Assembly (NCBI GenBank): GCA_035524495.1
Contig: DATKOR010000048.1
Location: forward strand, 1 to 11,561
DNA from: CAIKZZ01 sp035524495
GTDB lineage: Bacteria; Pseudomonadota; Gammaproteobacteria; Steroidobacterales; Steroidobacteraceae
Length of the DNA stretch: 11,561 nt
Reading direction: 5' to 3'
Below are positions 6,540 to 11,561 of the stretch, piece by piece. A model generated the notes under the pieces. It did not search any database. It was not told where the DNA came from and saw only the letters and a list, made by a program, of their open reading frames with translations. The stretch's first letter is position 1. Each line of letters starts with the position of its first letter. The position numbers and the translations under genes were made by a program.

Positions 6540-7244
6540 ATGCACAGCATCCCGCCGCGCGAGCGGCTGATTTTCGCGCTCGACGTCCCGGACGCGGACG
6601 CCGCGCGCAGCCTGGTCGAGACGCTCGGCGATTCGGTGGTGTTCTACAAGCTCGGGCTCGAGCTGCTGATGGCGGGCGGCTACCACGAGCTCCTCGACTG
6701 GCTGGCGAAGCGCGGCAGGAAGATCTTCGCCGACCTCAAGTTCTTCGACATCCCGGCGACCGTCGCCGGCGCGATCCGCGGGCTCAACGGCCGCGGCGTC
6801 ACGTTCACGACCGTGCACGGCCACCGCGCGGTGATGGAAGCCGCGGTCGGCGCGGCCAGGGACCTCAGGATCCTCGCCGTCACGGTGCTGACGAGCTTCG
6901 ACCGGGCCGACGTCGACGAGCTCGGGCTCGGCATCAGCGTCGAGCAGCTGGTGCTCGCGCGCGCGCGGCAGGCGCTCGCGACCGGCTGCGCCGGCATCAT
7001 CTCCTCGGGCATCGAGGCCGAGGCGGTGCGCCGCGAGCTCGGCGAGAAGCTGCTGATCGTGACGCCCGGCATCCGGCCGGCCGAGAACCGCCCGGCGGAC
7101 GACCAGAAGCGCGTGCTGACCATCGAGCGGGCGTTCGCGAGCGGCGCCGACTACATCGTCGTCGGCCGCCCGATCCGCGACGCCCGCGATCCGCGCGCCG
7201 CGGCCGAGGCGATGCAGGCCGCGATCGCGGCCTCAGTCGGCTGA
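6540..7244 (+). CDS. pyrF: Orotidine 5'-phosphate decarboxylase
   Basis: A 234-residue cytoplasmic TIM-barrel enzyme that decarboxylates OMP to UMP, the last step of de novo pyrimidine synthesis. The N-terminal strand IFALDVPD (11-18) and K37 in FYKLGLEL bind substrate. The catalytic Asp-x-Lys-x-x-Asp array is intact as D65, K67 and D70 in FADLKFFDIPATV. The phosphate-binding end TPGIRP, followed by the YIVVGRPI segment with its arginine, is present near the C-terminus. The length is usual for group 1 enzymes. The gene starts 44 bases after dgt with its own -10-like box and ends 3 bases before hemE, with which it is very probably co-transcribed. Confidence 0.96.
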   Translation: MHSIPPRERLIFALDVPDADAARSLVETLGDSVVFYKLGLELLMAGGYHELLDWLAKRGRKIFADLKFFDIPATVAGAIRGLNGRGVTFTTVHGHRAVMEAAVGAARDLRILAVTVLTSFDRADVDELGLGISVEQLVLARARQALATGCAGIISSGIEAEAVRRELGEKLLIVTPGIRPAENRPADDQKRVLTIERAFASGADYIVVGRPIRDARDPRAAAEAMQAAIAASVG

Positions 7245-7247
7245 GCC

Positions 7248-8312
7248 GTGGCGGCGCTCGCCAACGACCTCTTCCTGCGGGCGCTCGGGCGCGAGCCGAC
7301 GCCGCGCACGCCCTTGTGGATGATGCGCCAGGCCGGGCGGTACCTGCCGGAGTACCGCGCGACGCGGGCGAAGGCCGGGAGCTTCCTCAGGCTCTGCACG
7401 ACGCCCGACTACGCCTGCGAGGTCACGCTGCAGCCGCTCGCGCGCTACCGGCTCGACGCCGCGATCCTGTTCTCCGACATCCTGACGATCCCGCACGCGC
7501 TCGGGCTCGGCCTCGAGTTCGAGGCCGGCGAGGGACCCAAGCTCGAGCGGCCGGTGCGCAGCGCCGCCGACATCGACCGGCTGCCGACGCTCGACCCCGA
7601 GCGCGAGCTGAAGTACGTGATGGACGCCGTGCGCCTGATCCGCCGCGAGCTCAACGGCCGCGTGCCGCTGATCGGCTTCGCGGGCAGCCCGTGGACGGTC
7701 GCGACCTACGTCGTCGAGGGCGGCAGCAGCAAGGCCTTCGCGCGCATCAAGGCGATGCTCTACGGCGCGCCGTCGGAGCTGCACCGGCTGCTCAGGCACC
7801 TGACGCGCGCGACCACCGACTACCTGAACGCCCAGGTGCGCGCCGGCGCCCAGGCGCTGATGCTGTTCGACACCTGGGGCGGGGCGCTCGCGCCCGCGGC
7901 GTACCGCGAGTTCTCGCTCGCCTACATGGCCGAGATCGTCCAGAACCTGCTTCGCGAGCACGACGGCCGCCGGGTGCCGGTGATCCTGTTCACGAAGGGA
8001 GGCGGGCAGTGGCTCGCCGAGCTCGCCGCGACCGGCGCCGATGCGCTCGGCGTCGACTGGACGACCGACCTTGCGAGCGCGCGCGCGGCGGTCTCCGGGC
8101 GCGTCGCGCTGCAGGGCAACCTCGACCCCTCGGTGCTCTACGCGCCGCCCGCCGCGATCCGCGACCAGGTCGGGCGCGTGCTCGCGAGCTACGGTGCGGG
8201 CCCGGGGCACGTGTTCAACCTCGGCCACGGCATCCATCCGGACGTGCCGCCGGAGCACGCGGCCGCGATGGTCGATGCGGTCCACGAGCTGTCGCCGGCG
8301 TACCACCGCTAA
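7248..8312 (+). CDS. hemE: Uroporphyrinogen III decarboxylase
   Basis: A 354-residue cytoplasmic enzyme that removes the four acetate carboxyl groups of uroporphyrinogen III to give coproporphyrinogen III, the first committed step towards protoheme and chlorophylls. The signature WMMRQAGRYLPEYRATR (24-40) carries the substrate-binding arginines R27 and R31. FSDILTIP (75-82) holds the essential D77. Further family blocks are GFAGSPWTVATY, FDTWGG, FTKGGGQWL, ALQGNLDP and FNLGHGIHPDVPPEHA. The length is the same as in E. coli. The start is a GTG, 3 bases after the pyrF stop. There is no clear ribosome site, so translation probably depends on coupling to pyrF. The next in-frame ATG (7320, inside WMMRQAG) would cut off conserved sequence, so GTG 7248 is chosen. 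Confidence 0.97.
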   Translation: MAALANDLFLRALGREPTPRTPLWMMRQAGRYLPEYRATRAKAGSFLRLCTTPDYACEVTLQPLARYRLDAAILFSDILTIPHALGLGLEFEAGEGPKLERPVRSAADIDRLPTLDPERELKYVMDAVRLIRRELNGRVPLIGFAGSPWTVATYVVEGGSSKAFARIKAMLYGAPSELHRLLRHLTRATTDYLNAQVRAGAQALMLFDTWGGALAPAAYREFSLAYMAEIVQNLLREHDGRRVPVILFTKGGGQWLAELAATGADALGVDWTTDLASARAAVSGRVALQGNLDPSVLYAPPAAIRDQVGRVLASYGAGPGHVFNLGHGIHPDVPPEHAAAMVDAVHELSPAYHR

Positions 8313-8322
8313 AGCCGGATCC

Positions 8323-8350
8323 GGCGGGACTTGAGCCCCGCCTGTCGTTT
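8323..8350 (+). terminator. Possible terminator after hemE
   Basis: A 6-bp GC stem (GGCGGG 8323-8328 with CCCGCC 8337-8342, 8-base loop) is followed by TGTCGTTT. It lies 10 bases after the hemE stop and before a 139-base gap, a sensible place for a terminator. The T tract is interrupted, so its efficiency is doubtful. Confidence 0.35.
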
Positions 8351-8439
8351 CCATGCGACGGATCACAGATCGGCCGGCCGGCCGGCGAGCGTGCTTCAGG
8401 TGCGCCCGGAAGCGCCCGATACGCTGCATGACGGCGGAT

Positions 8440-8443
8440 GGAG
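8440..8443 (+). promoter_or_regulatory. Ribosome binding site of the diguanylate cyclase gene
   Basis: GGAG at 8440-8443, 8 bases before ATG 8452, favours that start over the in-frame ATG at 8428. The latter would add eight residues not needed for the receiver domain fold and has no purine-rich stretch in front. Confidence 0.5.
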
Positions 8444-8451
8444 TCCGAACG

Positions 8452-9414
8452 ATGAACGCGGGAAATCGCTCGCGCGTGCTGCTCATCGAGGATGGCGCGC
8501 TCGAGGCCACGGTTCTGATTGAGGCGGCCGAGCGCGCCGCGCCCGGGCGCTTCGAGTTCGCGATCGTCGCGACGCTCGACGGCGCGCTCAGGAAGCTCGG
8601 TCGCGCGAGCACCGACTGCATCGTGCTCGACCTCGAGCTTTCCGGCGCGGCAACCCCCGCCGCCGTTGCGACGCTGCGCGCGCGCGCGCCCGCGACGCCG
8701 CTGGTCGCGCTCGGGGCGATGGGCAACGCCGGCCTCGCGCGCGCCGCGATCCGCGACGGCGCGGACGATTGCCTCGAGAAGTCCGCCTTCGATGCGCGCC
8801 AGCTCGTGCGCACGCTCGAGCTCGCGCTCGAGCGCGGTGCCGCGCGGCAGCGCCTGCTCGAGATCGCGCGCCGCGACCCGCTGACCGGGCTTGCGAACCG
8901 CGCCCAGCTCGACGAGTCGCTGGCCGCCGCCTGCGCGCGCGCCGCGCGCAGCGGGCGCCTGCTCGGGCTGCTGTACCTCGACCTCGACGGCTTCAAGCTC
9001 GCCAACGACGCGCTCGGCCACGAGGCGGGCGACGCGCTGCTGAAGGCGATCGCGGCGCGCTTCGCCGGCCAGCTGCGCGCCGGGGACCTGCTCGCGCGCC
9101 CCGGCGGCGACGAGTTCGCGGTGGTCCTCGAGAACCTGCCGAGCGCCGAGTGTGCGGCGCGCGTCGCGCGCAAGCTGATCGCGACGCTCGAGGCGCCGCT
9201 GATCGTCGGCCACGAGGCGCTGCGCATCGGCGCGAGCGCCGGCATCGCGTTCCGGCCGACCGACGGCGAGAGCCCCGCGGCGCTCCTGCGCGCGGCGGAT
9301 CGCGCGATGTACGCCGCCAAGCGCCGCGGCGGCGGCCGGATCGGCTGCAGCGCGCGCCTCATCGACCTCGAGCGGACGCGCCCGGCGAGGGCGGTGGCTG
9401 TCGCGCACGCGTGA
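8452..9414 (+). CDS. REC-GGDEF response regulator, diguanylate cyclase
   Basis: A 320-residue cytoplasmic protein with a receiver domain (about 7-128) joined to a GGDEF domain (about 135-300). The product should make cyclic di-GMP from two GTP under control of phosphorylation. In the receiver, E13-D14, phospho-acceptor D60 (CIVLDLELSG) and K110 are present, but the usual switch Thr/Ser after the fourth strand seems to be Gly88 (PLVALGAM). The cyclase half has RDPLTGLANR (141-150), the metal-binding D177 in YLDLDGFK, N185-D186, and an intact GGDEF (218-222). RAGD at 209-212, five residues before GGDEF, is a proper RxxD inhibitory site, so product inhibition is expected. No kinase is nearby. 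Cyclic di-GMP often controls type IV pili and surface attachment, which could link it to the pilus operon in the window, but that is inference. Confidence 0.92.
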   Translation: MNAGNRSRVLLIEDGALEATVLIEAAERAAPGRFEFAIVATLDGALRKLGRASTDCIVLDLELSGAATPAAVATLRARAPATPLVALGAMGNAGLARAAIRDGADDCLEKSAFDARQLVRTLELALERGAARQRLLEIARRDPLTGLANRAQLDESLAAACARAARSGRLLGLLYLDLDGFKLANDALGHEAGDALLKAIAARFAGQLRAGDLLARPGGDEFAVVLENLPSAECAARVARKLIATLEAPLIVGHEALRIGASAGIAFRPTDGESPAALLRAADRAMYAAKRRGGGRIGCSARLIDLERTRPARAVAVAHA

Positions 9415-9429
9415 GCGCGACGCTTCGGG

Positions 9430-9435
9430 TAACCT
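9430..9435 (+). promoter_or_regulatory. Candidate -10 element of crcB
   Basis: TAACCT keeps the three most conserved -10 positions (T1, A2, T6) and ends 6 bases before GTG 9442, the same geometry as at aroK and pyrF. The purine run AAGGG next to the GTG is too close to act as a normal ribosome site. No -35 was recognised. The match alone is weak. Confidence 0.3.
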
Positions 9436-9441
9436 TAAGGG

Positions 9442-9825
9442 GTGACCCCGTTCCTGATCGCCGTCGGTGGCGCGCTCGGCAGCCTCGCCCGCTTCTGGAT
9501 CTCCGAAGCGCTCGCCCTCGCACTCGGCCCCGAGTTCCCCTGGGGAACCGTGCTCGTCAACATCAGCGGCAGCTTCCTGATCGGGCTCGCGGCCGGCGGC
9601 TCGATCGGCGACACGCGCCTGATCGCGACGCCGTTCGTGCGCAACTTCGTGATGGTCGGCCTGTGCGGCGGCTACACGACGTTCTCGGCGTTCAGCCTGC
9701 AGACCGTCGGGATGCTGCAGGCGGGCGACGTCGGTCGCGCCTCGCTCAACGTCGCGGCCTCGGTCAGCGCCTGCCTGGCCGCGACCTGGGCCGGCTACGC
9801 GCTCGCGGCGGCGCTGTCGCGCTGA
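9442..9825 (+). CDS. crcB: Fluoride ion channel CrcB/Fluc
   Basis: A 127-residue inner-membrane protein with four hydrophobic segments (about 3-21, 35-53, 66-92 and 102-124). CrcB/Fluc proteins are dual-topology dimers that let fluoride leave the cell. Typical family blocks are GGALGSLARF (9-18), WGTVLVNISGSFLIG (34-48, with N40) and GLCGGYTTFSAFS (73-85), where F81 and F84 should be the pore phenylalanines and T79/T80 lie near the central sodium site. The length is standard and there is a single copy. The start is GTG, 27 bases after the diguanylate cyclase gene. This gap is too short for a fluoride riboswitch. It is followed 15 bases later by ppa, whose product is a classical fluoride-inhibited enzyme. 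Confidence 0.93.
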   Translation: MTPFLIAVGGALGSLARFWISEALALALGPEFPWGTVLVNISGSFLIGLAAGGSIGDTRLIATPFVRNFVMVGLCGGYTTFSAFSLQTVGMLQAGDVGRASLNVAASVSACLAATWAGYALAAALSR

Positions 9826-9831
9826 GCGCAC

Positions 9832-9835
9832 GGAG
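9832..9835 (+). promoter_or_regulatory. Ribosome binding site of ppa
   Basis: GGAG lies 5 bases before ATG 9841 in the 15-base gap after crcB. It supports that start and translation from a crcB-ppa transcript. Confidence 0.65.
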
Positions 9836-9840
9836 TCGCC

Positions 9841-10428
9841 ATGGACCTAAGCCAGATTCCGGTCGGCATCGCCCCGCCCTGGGACGTCCACGCGGTCGTC
9901 GAGATCCCGCAGGGCGGGATCCCGGTCAAGTACGAGCTCGACAAGAAGTCGGGCGCGCTGTACGTCGACCGCTTCCTGCACACCTCGATGTACTACCCGG
10001 GCAACTACGGCTTCATCCCGCAGACGCTGGCCGAGGACGGGGATCCCTGCGACGTCATCGTCGTCGGCCAGGTGCCGGTGGTGCCGGGCGCGGTGATCCG
10101 CTGCCGGCCGATCGGCGCGCTGATGATGCGCGACGAGGGCGGCGGCGACGAGAAGATCGTCGCGGTCCCGGTCGACAAGCTGCATCCCTTCTACAGCGGC
10201 GTGCGCTCCTACCGCGACCTGCCGCCGATCCTGACCGAGCAGATCGCGCACTTCTTCCAGCACTACAAGGACCTCGAGAAGGGCAAGTGGGTGACGATTT
10301 CGAAGTGGGAGGGGCCGAACGGCGCCGCGCAGCTGATCCGCGACGGCATCGCGCGCGTGCAGGGCATCGCGGTGCCGCCGGCGGCGCGCGCCAGGGGCCG
10401 TGCGCGCGGCCAGAGGCCACGCCGGTGA
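9841..10428 (+). CDS. ppa: Inorganic pyrophosphatase, family I
   Basis: A 195-residue cytoplasmic enzyme that splits pyrophosphate to two phosphates, with magnesium, and so drives biosynthetic reactions forward. The signature DGDPCDV (66-72) provides metal-binding D66, D68 and D71. Other active-site residues are E21, K30, E32, R44, Y56 (YYPGNYGFIP), D98, D103 and K105 (GGDEKIVAVP), all in the order seen in E. coli. The core ends near residue 177 (DGIARVQG). An extra tail of about 15 residues, very rich in Arg and Ala (182-195), makes it longer than the 176-residue E. coli enzyme. It is co-directional with crcB, and its last four bases (GTGA) hold the start of the acetyltransferase gene, so the three genes look like one operon. 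Confidence 0.95.
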   Translation: MDLSQIPVGIAPPWDVHAVVEIPQGGIPVKYELDKKSGALYVDRFLHTSMYYPGNYGFIPQTLAEDGDPCDVIVVGQVPVVPGAVIRCRPIGALMMRDEGGGDEKIVAVPVDKLHPFYSGVRSYRDLPPILTEQIAHFFQHYKDLEKGKWVTISKWEGPNGAAQLIRDGIARVQGIAVPPAARARGRARGQRPRR

Positions 10429-10997
10429 CGATCGACGCCGGACCCGGCGAGCTCTACACGACGCGGGCGCGCGCCGCCGACGTGCCGGCGCTCGTCGAGC
10501 TCATCAACGGGGCATACCGCGGCGAGTCGAGCCGACGCGGCTGGACGCACGAGACCGACCTCGTCGGCGGCCGGCGCATCGATGCGGCGACGCTCGAGGC
10601 GATCGTCGCGGACGCGGACGAGGCGATGCTGGTGCTGCGCGCGCAGTCGGGCCTGTTCGCCTGCGCGCACGTCGCGCCGCTCGCGAGCGGGGTCGCCGCG
10701 ATTGCGCTCCTCACGGTGCGGCCGGCGCTGCAGGCGAGCGGGCTCGGCCGGCAGATGCTCGCCGCCGCCGAGCACCATGCGCAGACGCGGCTCGGGGCGC
10801 AGACCATCGAGATCACGGTCGTGAGCGCGCGCGAGGAGCTCGTCGCCTGGTACGAGCGGCGCGGCTACAAGGCGACCGGCGAGCTGCGCCCGTTCCCGTA
10901 CAACGACGAGCGCTTCGGCATCCCGAAGCGCGAGGGCCTGACGATGCTCGTGATGCGCCGCGCGCTCGCGCCTCAGGGACCGAGCGACGCCGCGTAG
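10425..10997 (+). CDS. GNAT-family N-acetyltransferase
   Basis: A 190-residue protein of the GNAT fold, which transfers the acetyl group of acetyl-CoA to an amine. The N-terminal half TTRARAADVPALVELINGAY (12-31) matches the usual first strand and helix. The acetyl-CoA-binding motif A is LLTVRPALQASGLGRQML (95-112), with Q103-x-x-G106-x-G108. Motif B is AWYERRGYKATGE (141-153). The substrate cannot be read from the sequence. The GTG start at 10425 overlaps the ppa stop (GTGA), so translation is probably coupled. No other start is close. A shorter product starting inside would lose the first strand. Its 3' end overlaps the end of the convergent cytochrome gene by 25 bases. Confidence 0.88.
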   Translation: MTIDAGPGELYTTRARAADVPALVELINGAYRGESSRRGWTHETDLVGGRRIDAATLEAIVADADEAMLVLRAQSGLFACAHVAPLASGVAAIALLTVRPALQASGLGRQMLAAAEHHAQTRLGAQTIEITVVSAREELVAWYERRGYKATGELRPFPYNDERFGIPKREGLTMLVMRRALAPQGPSDAA

Positions 10998-11561
10998 GCG
11001 CTGAGCGCGATCAGCTCGCCGCCCGCGAGCGGCGCCACCACCGCCTGCATCGGCAGCGCCGCGGGACCGCCGCGGGCGCCGGTTCTGAACGCCCAGAGCG
11101 CGCGCAGCAGGTAGGTCGGCGAGCGGCCCGCGAGCCTCGGTACCGCGCCCAGGCCCTCGAGCTCGGCTCCGTGGCAGGAGACGCACGGCGCGGAGCCCGC
11201 GGTCGCGAGCTCGCGGCCGCGCGCGAGGCTGCCGATTGGCGCATAGGCGACGTACACGAGCGCGTCATCGCGGTCCTCGTGGCGCCGCGCATCCGGCGCG
11301 AACTCGAGCAGCCGCTCGCCGAGCGGTTCCATTCCGTCCGCGGCGACGTAGACGAGCCCGACGACGCGGGCGCGCGGCACGCGCTCGCGCTCGAGGACCC
11401 GCACGCGCCGCGCCGGCCGCTGCGCGGCGAAATACGCGGCCGCCGCCTGGATCTCCTCGGCGCTCGCCGCCTTCGCGGTCGCGATCATGAGCTCGGTCGG
11501 CAGGTACCGCCCGGGCCAGGCGCCTCTTCGTTCGCCGCTCTTGAAGCCCGCGACCTGCGCG
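10973..11561 (-). CDS. c-type cytochrome, C-terminal part (probably diheme)
   Basis: The last 195 codons of a minus-strand gene whose 5' end is beyond the window; the frame is open to the window edge. The first 45 or so residues look like the end of one class I cytochrome domain (FKSGERRG, then LPTELM with a likely heme-ligand Met25, then AEEIQAAAAYFAAQRP). A linker of about 70 residues follows, with RVVGLVYVAADGMEPLGERL and YVAYAPIGSLARGREL. A second cytochrome domain follows with the heme site CVSCH (codons at 11171-11185, residues 126-130) and ALPMQAVV giving the probable axial Met171, ending LSAYAASLGP. The first heme site should lie just outside. An ATG at 11488 is internal and is not the start. 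It is probably periplasmic and acts in electron transfer. Its partner is unknown. Confidence 0.88.
   Translation of the reverse strand, partial: AQVAGFKSGERRGAWPGRYLPTELMIATAKAASAEEIQAAAAYFAAQRPARRVRVLERERVPRARVVGLVYVAADGMEPLGERLLEFAPDARRHEDRDDALVYVAYAPIGSLARGRELATAGSAPCVSCHGAELEGLGAVPRLAGRSPTYLLRALWAFRTGARGGPAALPMQAVVAPLAGGELIALSAYAASLGP

Noticed and set aside
7233..9362. Minus-strand open frame of 709 codons opposite hemE and the diguanylate cyclase gene
   Set aside because: It spans two well-recognised plus-strand genes and their gap. The product is Arg/Ala/Ser-rich with no family features, as is common for antisense frames at about 70% GC.
9415..9441. Possible fluoride riboswitch in front of crcB
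   Set aside because: The gap is only 27 bases, too short for the conserved pseudoknot, and I see no matching sequence in it.
9428..9447. Two copies of GGTNACC (9428-9434 and 9441-9447) around the crcB start as an operator
   Set aside because: Two short palindromes 13 bases apart can arise by chance, and one is partly fixed by the coding sequence.

Overview
The window looks like a chromosomal, mostly housekeeping segment of a very GC-rich (roughly 70% by eye) Gram-negative proteobacterium. A type IV pilus secretin followed by aroK, aroB and dgt is an order familiar from Betaproteobacteria and some Gammaproteobacteria. I favour a betaproteobacterial or nearby lineage, but the sequence alone does not fix it.

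Left part (1-2700): the last 121 codons of the secretin gene pilQ are followed, 46 bases later on the same strand, by a 744-residue lipoprotein gene built of about six Ig-like (bacterial Big-1 type) modules. The last module carries an insert with two calcium-loop-like motifs. A strong UUCG-loop terminator closes this unit, so the lipoprotein appears to be the last gene of the pilus operon.

Middle part (2731-8312): a biosynthetic block holds aroK (shikimate kinase), an orphan NarL/FixJ-type response regulator, aroB (3-dehydroquinate synthase), dgt (HD-domain dNTP triphosphohydrolase, overlapping aroB by one base), pyrF (OMP decarboxylase) and hemE (uroporphyrinogen decarboxylase, 3 bases after pyrF). 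The response regulator splits the usually adjacent aroK-aroB pair.

Right part (8452-11561): a REC-GGDEF diguanylate cyclase comes first, then crcB (fluoride channel), ppa (family I inorganic pyrophosphatase, a fluoride-sensitive enzyme) and a GNAT acetyltransferase that overlaps ppa by four bases. Facing them on the minus strand is the 3' part of a multi-domain c-type cytochrome gene that runs off the window.

No rRNA, tRNA, CRISPR array, insertion sequence or phage gene was seen. No intergenic gap exceeds 150 bases. I do not see a clearly new multi-gene system. The most unusual points are the Ig-like lipoprotein joined to the pilus operon, the regulator inserted between aroK and aroB, and a recurrent -10-like hexamer placed six or seven bases before start codons that lack Shine-Dalgarno sequences, which suggests leaderless mRNAs.
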